The position numbers and the translations under genes were made by a program. Below, one piece after another: positions 1 to 10,387 of a stretch of 33,274 nt of DNA. The number at the start of each line of letters is the position of its first letter. Within the stretch, counting starts at the first letter, position 1. Below the pieces are notes generated by a model. The model was not told where the DNA came from and made no database searches. It saw nothing but the letters and a program-made list of their open reading frames with translations. The stretch comes from Hymenobacter sp. (GTDB lineage Bacteria; Bacteroidota; Bacteroidia; Cytophagales; Hymenobacteraceae): NCBI GenBank assembly GCA_025354605.1, contig JANXMN010000112.1, forward strand, positions 1-33,274, given 5' to 3'.

Positions 1-288
1 GGGGCCTGCACCACGGTGTGCCCGGTGCGCATTCCGCTGCACAGCCTGCTGCTGCTGAACCGCAAGCAGAGCGTGGAGGAAGGCCACGCGCCCGCCGAGG
101 AGCGCGCCGCCATTGGCCTGTGGCGCTGGAGCATGCAGCACCGCTGGGTGCTCGACCTGCTGCCCGTGAAGCTGAAGGACTGGAGCCTGGGCCGCCTGCT
201 GGGCCAGGTGGGCTGGAGCAAGCGCCGGGCGAGTTTGCGCATCGGCGGGCCGTCGTTCCGGGAGCTGTGGCAGGCGCGCAAGGGCTAG
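1..288 (+). CDS. lutB: LutB-type lactate utilization iron-sulfur protein, C-terminal part
   Basis: The reading frame is open from the first base of the window and ends at a TAG, so only the last 95 residues are seen. The visible part starts with [18 protein letters not shown], which fits the second ferredoxin-like 4Fe-4S site (CxxxCP followed by a hydrophobic helix) of LutB/YkgF proteins. After it comes the Trp- and basic-rich tail typical of this family. LutB acts in the cytoplasm with LutA and LutC to oxidise L-lactate to pyruvate. The partner genes would lie upstream or elsewhere, outside the window. An alternative is another 4Fe-4S dicluster oxidoreductase subunit, but the CPVxIPL context favours LutB. 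Confidence 0.75.
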   Translation, partial: GACTTVCPVRIPLHSLLLLNRKQSVEEGHAPAEERAAIGLWRWSMQHRWVLDLLPVKLKDWSLGRLLGQVGWSKRRASLRIGGPSFRELWQARKG

Positions 289-348
289 TCGGCCAAGCTG
301 CTTTCGGCAGCGCATTGCGGTTGCCCGTATGAAGCATTTTCGCGCACT

Positions 349-1407
349 ATGCACCCTTCCCTTCTTCTGGCCCTGCGCATCGTTACCGGCCTGGGCGGGG
401 TGATGTTGGTGATTACCACGCTCTCGGCCGCGATTCGCTCGTTCATCCTGCCTCGCAACGAGGTGGTGCGCATGAACGTGTGGGTGTTCCTGGCTATCCG
501 CACGGTGTTCGACGCGGCCGCCCGGCTGGCCAACTCCTATGAGCGGCGCGACCGCATTATGGCGCACTACGCGCCGGTGGGGCTGGTGGCGCTGCCCGTG
601 GTGTGGGAGGCGCTGGTGAGCGCGGGCTACACCTGCCTGTACTGGGCGCTGGGCGAGGGCAGCTGGCAGCACTGCTACGAGTTCAGCGGCAGCTCGCTGC
701 TCACGCTGGGCACCACCACTACCCACCACCTGCTCAGCTCGGCCCTCAGCTACTCGGAAGCTACGTTGGGGCTGCTGCTGCTCACGCTGCTCATTTCTTA
801 CCTGCCCACCATCTACCAGGCGTTTTCGCGGCGCGAGGCCACGGTGGCGCTGCTGGAGCTGCGCGCCGGCACGCCCCCCACGGCGGCCTGCCTACTGGGC
901 TGGCTCAACCACGATGGCTCGGTGCAAAACGACGAGCAGCAGTGGGCCGAATGGGAGCGCTGGTTTGTGGAGATTGAGGAAAGCCATACCTCGCTGCCCA
1001 TTCTCTCGTTTTTTCGTTCGCCGCAGCCCGGCCGCTCCTGGGTGACGGCCGGCGGGCTGATTCTGGACACGGCCGCGCTGCTTTTTGCCGCCGTGGATGG
1101 TCCTCAACCCCGGCAGGCCCAGCTGACCTTCAAAGCCGGCTGCCTGGCTTTGAACCGGGTGTACCGCTTTTTCGACACCAAAGCCAGCAGCGAGCCCACC
1201 GCCTTGCTACCTGATAGCGAAGGCCCGGACCCCGGACGCGCCGATTTCGACGAAGCCTGCCGGGTACTGACTGACAAGGGCCTGACGCTTTATGAGGACC
1301 GCGCCGCCGCCTGGCAGCAGTACCGCGAACTGCGCAGCCGCTACGCCCCGGCCCTGGCCTTCCTGCGGCGCCTGCTGATGGCGCCGGGCATAGCTACTAC
1401 TGCCTGA
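349..1407 (+). CDS. Membrane protein of unknown function, possibly ion-channel related
   Basis: 352 aa from the only early ATG, 60 nt after the LutB stop. Hydrophobic segments are seen near residues 5-30, 70-100 and 140-160, followed by a soluble C-terminal half of about 190 residues. Between the second and third segments lies SGSSLLTLGTTTTHH, a short Ser/Thr/Gly stretch placed where two-TM potassium channels carry their pore loop, but the canonical TVGYG filter is absent. The segment after it (LGLLLLTLLISYLPTIYQAF) would be the inner helix and leads into the cytoplasmic domain. I do not recognise a named family. The channel-like layout is an inference from topology, not from a conserved motif. 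Confidence 0.6.
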   Translation: MHPSLLLALRIVTGLGGVMLVITTLSAAIRSFILPRNEVVRMNVWVFLAIRTVFDAAARLANSYERRDRIMAHYAPVGLVALPVVWEALVSAGYTCLYWALGEGSWQHCYEFSGSSLLTLGTTTTHHLLSSALSYSEATLGLLLLTLLISYLPTIYQAFSRREATVALLELRAGTPPTAACLLGWLNHDGSVQNDEQQWAEWERWFVEIEESHTSLPILSFFRSPQPGRSWVTAGGLILDTAALLFAAVDGPQPRQAQLTFKAGCLALNRVYRFFDTKASSEPTALLPDSEGPDPGRADFDEACRVLTDKGLTLYEDRAAAWQQYRELRSRYAPALAFLRRLLMAPGIATTA

Positions 1408-1701
1408 ACCGGGTGCGGTAGCTGGGCCGGCCGTGCGGGCCTCCCACTACAGGCAGTTCAGCGCACACCGGATTTGCCGAAAGAATTCGGCAAGCCCCGA
1501 AAGCTGCCACGAGCCGCTGATGGGGCATTCGGGAGGAAGGCGAAAATTTTATTTCATGGGTTTTTCATCTCGCCGTGCGGCGGCCGGGATAAATTACTAA
1601 ATTACAGCGCTGCTCCGTCCCTGCCACTTGCGCTTGGGATGGGGCCGCTTGCCTGTTTCCTATTGCTCACCCCTTTTTCCATCCCCTATTCCCAAACTTC
1701 T
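1408..1701 (+). other. Long intergenic stretch upstream of the giant T9SS gene with a strong hairpin
   Basis: The 294-nt gap is formally open in the frame of the next gene from a TTG at 1474. Coding is unlikely, because a clean signal peptide starts only at the ATG at 1702. Two structures are visible. One is a pair of 7-nt inverted arms, CTGCCTG near 1402-1408 and CAGGCAG near 1450-1456. The other is a perfect 8-bp hairpin at 1474-1493 (TTGCCGAA, 4-nt loop, TTCGGCAA). Neither is followed by a T tract, so they look like a processing or regulatory structure rather than a terminator. An AT-rich patch at 1588-1606 could hold the promoter, but I see no convincing -7 box. Confidence 0.4.
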
Positions 1702-4700
1702 ATGCACACATTTTTATTAAGCAACCGGCCGGGCCGGTGGCTGGCCGTGCTATTGCTGGCCCTGCTGAGCACTGCTTCAGCTTGGGCGCAGACCACGGCC
1801 AACTACGCCTTCGCCACTAATTCCATCGGGTCGCTGGCGGATATGTCGAGCGGGACCACCAATGCACTGACGGTTGCCTACCACGACGACGACGCCTCGG
1901 CCGTGTTGTCCATCGGGTTCACGTTCGGGTTCATGGGTACGGCCTACACCCAGTTCAGCGTGAACTCCAACGGCCAGCTGCAGTTCGGCAGCACGGCTAT
2001 TTCAGGGGGGCAGGCCACGCCATTCACCAATTTGGCCCTGCTGGCCCCAATGGGCGGCGACAACGCCGTTCAGGCCACGGGCAAGGTCCATTACAAGGTG
2101 CTGCCTGGTACCAACCGCGTGCTGGTGGTGGAATGGAACTCGCTGCGAATCCCCTATAGCTCTACCGCCGGCACGGGCAGTATAGTGCAGGCCCTGATGG
2201 AGGAGAACACCGGCAAAGTAGAATACCGCTACGGGGCGGTGTTCAACAACAGCACTGTCCAGTCCCGCCCTATCTTTTTGTCGTCAGGAAACAACGCTGG
2301 CCAGATTGGGCTGGTGAAAACCTTCACTACTGCGCCCACTTACGATGCCACCGTGACGTCGGCTACGGCCACGACCCTGCCCGACAATGCGGCAGTGCCC
2401 GTGCTGAACTCCGCCGCCGACGGCGCCCGTACGGTATTCACGTTCACGCCGCCCTCGGGCACACCCGCCGCGCCCGCCGTAGCTGCCGGGACTGCGAGCC
2501 AGAACAGCGTGAATCTGGTGATTAGCGACAACTCCACCAACGAAGGCTACTTCACGATTTTCCGCTCGACCGACAACGTCACTTTTACCTCTTCCGGCTC
2601 GGTAAGCACGAGCTTCAGTGCCGGAACCGGCGGCACGGTAACGTACACCCAAACGGGCCTGTTGCTCAGCACCCTCTATTACTTCCGCGTGACGGCCAAC
2701 AACGAAGCCGCCGGCGCATCGACCAACAGCAACACCGTTTCTGCTACCACCCTGGCCCTGGCGCCCATTTGCGGTACCAAGGCCGTTGGGCCTAGCGCGG
2801 GTGCCGACTACCCCACGCTTACGGCCGCCCTCTCGGCCATGACCGTCAACGGCTTGTGCGGCGCGCTGGTGCTGGAACTGCAAGCCAGCTATGTGAGCAC
2901 CACCGAAACCTTTCCGCTGGTGTACGGCACCACCGCCGGTGTTTCGGCTAGCAACACGGTTACCATTCGGCCTGCCGCCGGGGCCACCGGTCTAAGCATC
3001 GCCAGCGCGGCCAGCCAGACGTTGAACATCAACGGCGGGCGCTACCTGATTCTAGATGGCCGCCCCGGCGGCTCCGGTGGTACGCCCAGCGGCGCGGCCC
3101 AGGCCACGGATTTAACCATTGCCAACACCAGCCTCACGGGCCAAGCCATTCAGTTTACCAGCGATGCCAGCTTCAACACCGTGCAGCACTGCCAGGTGAA
3201 GGGCGTGGGCACGAGCACTTTTTCGTACCCGGACATCAACTTTTCCTCGACTGCGGCGGGCAACGGCAACAGCGACAACATCATCCGCTTCAACAACATC
3301 GGCGACGGGGCCACGCTGCCCTACGGCCTGATGTACTCGGGCAGCAGCCTGAACGTGCGCAACACCATCACCGACAACAACCTGTTCAACTACTACGGAG
3401 CCAGCGCCAGCACGGCCGCCGCCCTGTACCTGAGCAGTGCCGGGCCGGGCTGGGTGGTGACGAACAACAGCATCTACCAGACCACGGCCCGCACCCCCAC
3501 CGGGGCCACGAACTACGGCCTGTACATGGGCGCGGGCTATGCCCACACCGTGACGGGCAACTACATTGGCGGCTCGGCCGCGCTGGCGGGCGGCACCCCC
3601 CACACCGTGACGGGTACGGTAGCGGCCTACCGCTTCGTGGGCATTTACCTAAGCACGAGCGGCCCGGCGTCGAGCGTGCAGAACAACACCGTTGCCAACA
3701 TCAGCTGGGTGAGCAGCAGCGGGGCCACCACCACCAACGGGGTGCTGTCGGGGATTTACGTGAATGGCGGCGACGCCAACATTGGTACCATAACGGGCAA
3801 CACGATTGGCACCGCCACCGGCCCGATTACGGTCAACATCAGCACCGCGGCCGGCTACTCGTTTGGCATCTCGACCGCCTCGACCGGCCTGGTAACCATT
3901 GCCAAGAACGTCATCAGCAACATGACGACCAGCGGCTCGACGGCGGCCATTGCTTCGAACGTGGCGGGCATCAACCTCGGGGGCGGTGCCCTGAACACCG
4001 TCGTGCAGAACAAGATTTACGGCCTGAGCGCCGCCTCCGGTGGCGCCAGCCTTAGCAATGGAATGCTGATTACGGCCGGCACCACCAACAACGTCAGCAA
4101 CAACCTGATTGGCGGCCTCACGGCACCCACCTCCACGAGCCTGGCGGCCGTGTCGGGCATTCAGCTCACGGGCGGCTCCAATAACAACATCGCCTTCAAT
4201 ACCATCCGCCTCGACGGCACCAGCACCGGTACCACCTTCGGCACCCAGGGCTTTTACCTGAACACGACGGCCGTGGGCGTGAACCTGTTCGACAACCTCA
4301 TCGTGAACCTGAGCGTGCCGGTGGGCACGGGCGGCGTGGCCACGGCCATTCGCCGCATCAGCGGCACGGCGGGCACCGCGCCCAGCAATTTGTTTGGCAA
4401 CAACAACCTGTACTACGCCGGCACGCCTTCGGCCACCAACCTGATTTACACCGAAGGCACCACCACGCAAACCAACGCCCAGCAGACGCTGGCGGCCTAC
4501 AAGGCCTTCCTGGTAAACCGCGAGGCGAACTCGGTAACCGAAGCCGCTACGCCCTTCGCCAGCACCAACGGGGCCGACCCCAGCTACCTGCACCTGACTC
4601 CTGGCGCAGCTACTCAGGCCGAAAGCGCCGGCCAGTCATTCAACGGCATCAGCACCGACTACGACGGGGATGTTCGCAACGCGAGTACCCCCGACATTGG

Positions 4701-7700
4701 GGCCGACGAAGGCAGCTTCCAGCTGACCGACCAGTCCGGGCCGGTTATCACCAATATTGCCTTTACCAGCTCGGCCGGCAGCACCGCCACCCGCACGCTT
4801 ACGGCCACTATCACCGACCCTAGTGGGGTGGCTACCGGGGCCAATGCCCCACGCCTCTATTTCCGCAAGGGTAACGCCGGGGCCTACGTGGTGGCCGCCG
4901 CACCCACCGTGTCGGGCTCGACCTACACCTTCACCTTCGACTATTCGCTGATTGGCGGCGTAGTCGCTGGCGACCAGGTAACCTACTACCTGGCCGCGCA
5001 GGACGCGTTGGGCAACGCGAGTACCAACCCCACCACCGGGGGCGGCGGGGCCACCCCGCCCGGCACCACCCCGCCGACCATCGCCTACGGATTCACCATC
5101 GTGGGCAGCCTAAGCGGCACCTACTACGTGAGCGCCACCGCGGCTACCTCGCCGGTGCCAGCCCGCACCTACGCCACCCTGACGGCGGCCGTAGCGGCCT
5201 ACAACACGTCGGGCCTGGCGGGAGCGGTGACGTTCCTGCTGCTTGACCCCACGTACTCGACGGCGGAAACGTTCCCGATTGCCGTGCTCAACAACACGGA
5301 TGCTTCGGCCACGAATACCCTCACCATCAAGCCCAGCAGCGCGACCGGCACCACCAGCTTTGCCATCACGGGCTCGACCACCACGGCCATCCTGCAATTG
5401 CTGGCCAGCGACTACGTGACGATTGACGGCTCGTTGGGCAATACGATTTCGGCCACCGACCCGCGCCCCAGCCGCGACCTGACCGTTTCGAACACGAACA
5501 CGGGCACGTCGAGCCTCGTGATTCAGCAGTTCGCGCAGTTTACCAACGACGGGGCCACGTTCAACACCATTAAGAACCTGGTGGCCGTGGGCACGTCGAC
5601 CGCCGCCGTAGCAGCCACCCTCTACGGTATTCAGCTCCAGAGCCCGAGCAACACCACCACGCCCAACCAATACCTCAACAACACGGTGCAGAACTGCGCC
5701 GTGCGCGGCACTCAAATCGGGATTGCTTCCATCGGCGGCGGCATTGCGCTGAAAACCCAGAACACGGTCATCACCCAAAACGACCTGAACGCCACCGGCA
5801 CCGGCACCATCACCCGCAACGGCATCTTCGTGCTGTTCGATAACAATGGCCAGGTGACCTTCAACAACATCGGCAACATTGTGAACACCTTGGGCTCTTA
5901 TAGAATTTCGGGCATTCTGATGGGCTTTGCCACCGCGGGTTTCTCGAACACCACCTTCACGGGCAGCGAAGTGACCAACGCCCTGGTGAGCCGCAACAAC
6001 ATCAGTAACATCAGCAACACCAACACGTACTCGGCCGTGGGCATCGCCGTGGCTTCGGCCCTGAGCGGCACCAACACGGTGGCCAACAACTTCGTGGCGG
6101 GCGTGCTGTCGAACGGCACCGCCGGCGACTTTGGTGCCGGCATCTACGTCAACGGCTTCCAGGGCGGCGGCACCAACCGGGTGCTCTACAACTCGGTGAG
6201 CATGACCGGCACCGCCACCGGGGCTTCGCAGCCCGGTTTTGCCCTGGCGGTAGGCGGCAGCCTGCCCACGGCGGAAATTCGCAACAACGTACTGTACAAC
6301 AGCCAGTCTACGGGCAGCACGAGCTACGCCATCGGCTTTGCTTACGCGGGCACCCCCGGCAACTACGCGGGCCTGACTTCGACCAATAACGCTTTCGCCG
6401 GCACCAGCGGCATTGGCCTCACCGGCAGCCTGGTTACGGGTATCGCTCGCGCCACCCTGGCCGACCTGAACACCGAAACCGGCCAGGACCGCCCCACCAC
6501 GGCCACCAGCCCGGCCGGCACCTCGCTCACGCTGAGCGGCTCGCCTTTCGCGTCGGCCACTAACCTGCACGTATCGCTCACCAGCCCCGATGGCCTGGCC
6601 CTGAACGGTGCCGGAACGCCCGTTACGGGCATCACCACCGACTTCGACGGCGAAACCCGCAACGCCACGACGCCCGACATCGGGGCCGATGAGTTCCTCA
6701 CCAACCTCGACATCGCGGCTCAGGCTCTGGTGTCGCCGGTAGCGGCCAACCAGTGCTTTACCAACGCCGAAACGGTGACGGCGAGCATCACGAACGCCAG
6801 CACTACTACGGCCCTGAACTTCGCCACCAACCCGGTCACCGTCACCGTGACCATTACGGGTCCCGGCGCGCCGCAAACCCTGACCCAGGTGGTGAACACC
6901 GGCACGCTGGCCGCCGGCGCTTCGCAGAACGTGACCTTCGGCAGCACCGCCGACCTCTCGGCGGTGGGCACTTATGCGGTGACCGTGCGCACAACCCTGC
7001 CCGGCGACGACAACACGACCAACAACAACCTTGCTCCGGTCAGCATCACGACTGCCCCGGCCCGCTCGGCCGCCTTCACGCTGCCCACGACGACGCTATG
7101 CGCCGGCGCCGGCACCACGCTCACGCCCACGCTGGGTACGGGGGCCACGGCCGGCACATTTAGCGCGTCGCCCGCAGGCCTCGCGCTGAACGCCACCACC
7201 GGCGTTGTTTCGGCTACCGGCTCGACGGCGGGCACCTACACCGTGACCAACACGCTGGCCGCCGGCAACGGCTGCGCCATCGTGACGGCCACCCAGACGG
7301 TGACCGTAGCCCCGCAGACCACGGCCACGTTCAGCTACACCGGCAGCACCTATTGCCAGACCGGCACCAACCCCACGCCCGCCATCACGGGCACGGCGGG
7401 CGGCGCGTTCTCGGCCACGCCCAGCGGCCTCACGCTGGACCTGGCTACGGGTGTCATCACGCTCAGCTCCTCTACGCCCGGCGCGTACACCGTGACCTAC
7501 GCGGTGAGCGGTACCTGCCCCAGCAGCAGCACGCAGTCGGTGACGATTACAGCCCCGCAGTCGGCGGCCTTCTCGTACCCGGCCGGCAGCAACTGCGCCG
7601 GCTCGACGGGCTCGGTAACGGCTACGCTGGGCAGCGGCGCGGCCGCCGGCACGTTCGCGGCCACGCCCGCGGGCCTGAGTCTCGACCCGGCCACCGGCGC

Positions 7701-10317
7701 GGTGAGCCTCTCTGCTTCGGCGGCCGGCACTTACACCGTGACCAACACCTTGCCCGCCGCTAACGGCTGCGCTCAGGTGACGAGCACGGCCGGCATCACG
7801 CTGAACGCCACGCCGAGCACGGCTTTCGCCTACTCGGGCGGCACCTTCTGCCAGACGGGCACCAACCCCACGCCCACGGTGACGGGCCAAACCGGTGGCA
7901 CGTTCTCGGCCACGCCGGCCGGCTTGTCGCTCAGCTCGGCTACGGGTGCCATTAACCTCACGGCCAGCAGCGTCGGCACCTACACCGTGACCTACGCCGT
8001 GGCCGGCACCTGCGCGGCCAGCAGCTCCACTACGGTCACGATTTCGACGGCACCTTCGGCGGCCTTCACTTTCGCGGCCGGCAGCAACTGCGCCGGCTCG
8101 GCCGGTACGCTGACGCCCAGCTTCGGCACGGGCTCGTCGGCGGGTACCTTCGCCGCCACGCCTGCGGGCCTGAGTATCGACCCCTCGACCGGCGTGGTCA
8201 CGCTGAGCACGAGCACGGCCGGCACCTACACCGTCACGAACAGCATTGCCGCCAGCGGCGGCTGCGCGGCGGCCACGGCTACCCAGCCCCTTACGCTGAA
8301 CGCGGCCCCGGTGGCAACGCTCGCCGCCAGTGGGCCGACCACTTTCTGCCAGGGCGGTAGTGTGACGCTCACGGCCCCGGCCGGAACGGGCAACACGTAT
8401 CAGTTCTTCAACAGCACCACCAGCCTGGGGGCGGCTTCGGCCACCAACACCCTCACGGCCACCGCCGGCGGCTCGTACACGGTGGTGGTGACCAACGCGG
8501 CGACCTGCCAGGCCACCTCGGTCGCGACGGTAGTTACGGTGAACCCGCAGACTACGGCCACGTTCGGCTACACGGGTTCGCCCTTCTGCCAGAGCAACGC
8601 TACCAACCCCGCCCCGGCGGTGACGGGCACAGCCGGCGGTACGTTTGCCTCGACCACCGGCCTGGTCATCAACGCCACTACGGGCGTGGTGGACCTGGCT
8701 AATTCGACGCCGGGCACCTACGTGGTGACCTACTCGGTAGGTGGACCCTGCCCCAGCAGCAGCCCCCAGAGCATCACCATCACGGCCCCGGCCGTGGCCA
8801 CGTTCAGCTACGGCCCCACGACCACCTACTGCGTGAGCGGCACTGCCAACCCGGCGGTGGTGCTCGGCACGGGGGCCACCGCTGGTACCTTCAGCGTGAG
8901 CCCCGCCGCGGGCCTGACGCTGAATGCTACCACGGGTGCCATCACCCTGAGCTCCTCCACGCCGGGCACCTACACCGTGACCAACACGGTGGCGGCGGCC
9001 GGTGGCTGCGCCGCGGCTACGGCCACGAGCACGGTAACGATTAACGCGGCCCCGGTGGCCACGTTCAGCTACGGTACGACTTCGACCTACTGCGTGAGTG
9101 GTGCTACCGCTCCGGCTGTCGTGCTGGGCACGGGGGCCACGGCCGGCACGTTCAGTTCGACCACGGGCCTGGCGGTGAATGCTACGACCGGCGCGATTAC
9201 GCTCTCCTCCTCCACACCCGGCACCTACACCGTGACCAACACGGTGGCGGCCGCCAACGGCTGCGCCACGGCTACCGCCACGACGAGCGTGACCATCACG
9301 GCCGCGCCAGTAGCTGCGTTCAGCTATGGCACCACGACCACTTACTGCGTGAGCGGCACCACCAACCCCACGGTGGTACTGGCCACCGGCGCCACTGCTG
9401 GTACTTTCAGCTCGACCACGGGCCTGACCATCAACACCACGACGGGTGCCATCACCCTGAGCTCCTCCACGCCGGGCACCTACACCGTGACCAACACCAT
9501 TGCTGCCGCCAACGGCTGCTCCACGGCTACGGCCACGGCTACGGTGACCATCACGGCGGCCCCGACGGCCTCGTTCAGCTACACCGTGAACAGTGCCTGC
9601 GCGGGCTCGGCCACGCTGCTCACGCCCACGCTGGGCACGGGCGCTACGGCCGGCACGTTCAGCTCGGCCACCGGCCTGACGATTAACGCGACGACCGGGG
9701 CCGTGAACCCGGCTACTTCGACGGCGGGCACCTACACCGTGACCAATACCGTAGCCGCCGCCAACGGCTGCGCCGCGGCGACCAGCACGGCGACGGTCAC
9801 GATTAACGCCCTGCCGGCCACGCCGACCTACACCTACACGTACCCTACGCGCAGCACGGTGCTGTTCACGAGCAGCCTGGCCCCGGCCGGCACTACCTAC
9901 CAGTGGTACCTCAACGGGGTGGCCATTACGGGGGCTACCAGCCAGACCTACACGGCCAACGGCACTACTTCGCCGGGTGCCTACACGGTGCGCTTCATCA
10001 GCACGGCCACGGGTTGCTCGTCGGCCGCCTCGGTGGCGCTGACGGTGACGGCTACGAGCCAGGCACTGGCTGGTACGTCGCTGCACCTGTTCCCGAACCC
10101 CACCGCTACCGGCCTGCTCACTCTGCAGCTCAGCGGCTACTCGAAGGCCGTGCAGCTGACGGTGCTGGATGCCCTGGGCCGCGTGGTGCTGACGCAGAAA
10201 GTGGCCGCCGGCCAGGTGCAGACCCAGCTCGACCTCTCAGGGGCCGCGACCGGGGTGTACCTGCTCCGCGCGACTACCGAGGGCGGTACGGACGTACGCC
10301 GCATCGTGCGCGAATAG
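1702..10317 (+). CDS. Giant T9SS-exported multi-repeat surface protein
   Basis: About 2871 aa, starting at ATG 1702 because a textbook signal peptide (LAVLLLALLSTASAWAQ) begins there. Order of regions: signal peptide 1-30; a beta-rich N-terminal domain to about 245; a fibronectin type III-like domain about 251-352; a first Asn/Thr/Ser-rich beta-helix-like block about 356-995, closing with TPDIGADE; a spacer; a second similar block about 1138-1663, closing again with TPDIGADE; a CARDB-like domain about 1665-1787; ten repeats plus one variant unit of about 80-90 residues (about 1788-2700), each with a Cys near the start, GTFSATPAGL-like and GTYTVTNT cores and usually a second Cys; an Ig-like domain; and a C-terminal type A sorting domain (LHLFPNPTATG ... 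GVYLLRA) of about 80 residues. It should cross the outer membrane through T9SS and be secreted or anchored at the surface. A role in adhesion or matrix is an inference. Confidence 0.85.
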   Translation: MHTFLLSNRPGRWLAVLLLALLSTASAWAQTTANYAFATNSIGSLADMSSGTTNALTVAYHDDDASAVLSIGFTFGFMGTAYTQFSVNSNGQLQFGSTAISGGQATPFTNLALLAPMGGDNAVQATGKVHYKVLPGTNRVLVVEWNSLRIPYSSTAGTGSIVQALMEENTGKVEYRYGAVFNNSTVQSRPIFLSSGNNAGQIGLVKTFTTAPTYDATVTSATATTLPDNAAVPVLNSAADGARTVFTFTPPSGTPAAPAVAAGTASQNSVNLVISDNSTNEGYFTIFRSTDNVTFTSSGSVSTSFSAGTGGTVTYTQTGLLLSTLYYFRVTANNEAAGASTNSNTVSATTLALAPICGTKAVGPSAGADYPTLTAALSAMTVNGLCGALVLELQASYVSTTETFPLVYGTTAGVSASNTVTIRPAAGATGLSIASAASQTLNINGGRYLILDGRPGGSGGTPSGAAQATDLTIANTSLTGQAIQFTSDASFNTVQHCQVKGVGTSTFSYPDINFSSTAAGNGNSDNIIRFNNIGDGATLPYGLMYSGSSLNVRNTITDNNLFNYYGASASTAAALYLSSAGPGWVVTNNSIYQTTARTPTGATNYGLYMGAGYAHTVTGNYIGGSAALAGGTPHTVTGTVAAYRFVGIYLSTSGPASSVQNNTVANISWVSSSGATTTNGVLSGIYVNGGDANIGTITGNTIGTATGPITVNISTAAGYSFGISTASTGLVTIAKNVISNMTTSGSTAAIASNVAGINLGGGALNTVVQNKIYGLSAASGGASLSNGMLITAGTTNNVSNNLIGGLTAPTSTSLAAVSGIQLTGGSNNNIAFNTIRLDGTSTGTTFGTQGFYLNTTAVGVNLFDNLIVNLSVPVGTGGVATAIRRISGTAGTAPSNLFGNNNLYYAGTPSATNLIYTEGTTTQTNAQQTLAAYKAFLVNREANSVTEAATPFASTNGADPSYLHLTPGAATQAESAGQSFNGISTDYDGDVRNASTPDIGADEGSFQLTDQSGPVITNIAFTSSAGSTATRTLTATITDPSGVATGANAPRLYFRKGNAGAYVVAAAPTVSGSTYTFTFDYSLIGGVVAGDQVTYYLAAQDALGNASTNPTTGGGGATPPGTTPPTIAYGFTIVGSLSGTYYVSATAATSPVPARTYATLTAAVAAYNTSGLAGAVTFLLLDPTYSTAETFPIAVLNNTDASATNTLTIKPSSATGTTSFAITGSTTTAILQLLASDYVTIDGSLGNTISATDPRPSRDLTVSNTNTGTSSLVIQQFAQFTNDGATFNTIKNLVAVGTSTAAVAATLYGIQLQSPSNTTTPNQYLNNTVQNCAVRGTQIGIASIGGGIALKTQNTVITQNDLNATGTGTITRNGIFVLFDNNGQVTFNNIGNIVNTLGSYRISGILMGFATAGFSNTTFTGSEVTNALVSRNNISNISNTNTYSAVGIAVASALSGTNTVANNFVAGVLSNGTAGDFGAGIYVNGFQGGGTNRVLYNSVSMTGTATGASQPGFALAVGGSLPTAEIRNNVLYNSQSTGSTSYAIGFAYAGTPGNYAGLTSTNNAFAGTSGIGLTGSLVTGIARATLADLNTETGQDRPTTATSPAGTSLTLSGSPFASATNLHVSLTSPDGLALNGAGTPVTGITTDFDGETRNATTPDIGADEFLTNLDIAAQALVSPVAANQCFTNAETVTASITNASTTTALNFATNPVTVTVTITGPGAPQTLTQVVNTGTLAAGASQNVTFGSTADLSAVGTYAVTVRTTLPGDDNTTNNNLAPVSITTAPARSAAFTLPTTTLCAGAGTTLTPTLGTGATAGTFSASPAGLALNATTGVVSATGSTAGTYTVTNTLAAGNGCAIVTATQTVTVAPQTTATFSYTGSTYCQTGTNPTPAITGTAGGAFSATPSGLTLDLATGVITLSSSTPGAYTVTYAVSGTCPSSSTQSVTITAPQSAAFSYPAGSNCAGSTGSVTATLGSGAAAGTFAATPAGLSLDPATGAVSLSASAAGTYTVTNTLPAANGCAQVTSTAGITLNATPSTAFAYSGGTFCQTGTNPTPTVTGQTGGTFSATPAGLSLSSATGAINLTASSVGTYTVTYAVAGTCAASSSTTVTISTAPSAAFTFAAGSNCAGSAGTLTPSFGTGSSAGTFAATPAGLSIDPSTGVVTLSTSTAGTYTVTNSIAASGGCAAATATQPLTLNAAPVATLAASGPTTFCQGGSVTLTAPAGTGNTYQFFNSTTSLGAASATNTLTATAGGSYTVVVTNAATCQATSVATVVTVNPQTTATFGYTGSPFCQSNATNPAPAVTGTAGGTFASTTGLVINATTGVVDLANSTPGTYVVTYSVGGPCPSSSPQSITITAPAVATFSYGPTTTYCVSGTANPAVVLGTGATAGTFSVSPAAGLTLNATTGAITLSSSTPGTYTVTNTVAAAGGCAAATATSTVTINAAPVATFSYGTTSTYCVSGATAPAVVLGTGATAGTFSSTTGLAVNATTGAITLSSSTPGTYTVTNTVAAANGCATATATTSVTITAAPVAAFSYGTTTTYCVSGTTNPTVVLATGATAGTFSSTTGLTINTTTGAITLSSSTPGTYTVTNTIAAANGCSTATATATVTITAAPTASFSYTVNSACAGSATLLTPTLGTGATAGTFSSATGLTINATTGAVNPATSTAGTYTVTNTVAAANGCAAATSTATVTINALPATPTYTYTYPTRSTVLFTSSLAPAGTTYQWYLNGVAITGATSQTYTANGTTSPGAYTVRFISTATGCSSAASVALTVTATSQALAGTSLHLFPNPTATGLLTLQLSGYSKAVQLTVLDALGRVVLTQKVAAGQVQTQLDLSGAATGVYLLRATTEGGTDVRRIVRE
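7066..9800 (+). repeat. In-frame tandem repeat block inside the giant surface protein gene
   Basis: Ten units plus one divergent unit of roughly 240-270 nt encode the Cys-containing GTFSATPAGL / GTYTVTNT domains. Two sub-types alternate in the first half, one with TNTLAA..GC and one with TYAVSGTC. The last four units (about 8790-9800) are much more alike, sharing long nearly identical stretches at the DNA level; compare 8940-8990 with 9460-9510. That pattern suggests recent duplication or gene conversion. One unit (about 8306-8550) has a different, Ig-like core. Confidence 0.8.
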
Positions 10318-10320
10318 CGC

Positions 10321-10371
10321 TTCGATGTGCATCGAAAAGCCCCGCTGGCAGCTGCCGGCGGGGCTTTTTTT
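10321..10371 (+). terminator. Intrinsic terminator of the giant T9SS gene
   Basis: Just after the stop codon a small hairpin (TTCGAT, GTGC loop, ATCGAA) is followed by a strong one. Its arms AGCCCCGC (10338-10345) and GCGGGGCT (10358-10365) are extended inward by a further GC-rich stem, and a run of seven T follows. This is a standard Rho-independent terminator. Confidence 0.85.
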
Positions 10372-10387
10372 GGATGAGTTGAGGTGT

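Noticed and set aside
7096..10086. Very long open frame on the minus strand across the repeats of the giant gene
   Set aside because: It mirrors the repeats of the plus-strand gene, gives an Arg/Gly/His-rich product without domains, and exists because GC-rich repeats lack stops in that frame. The same applies to 5110-6876 minus.
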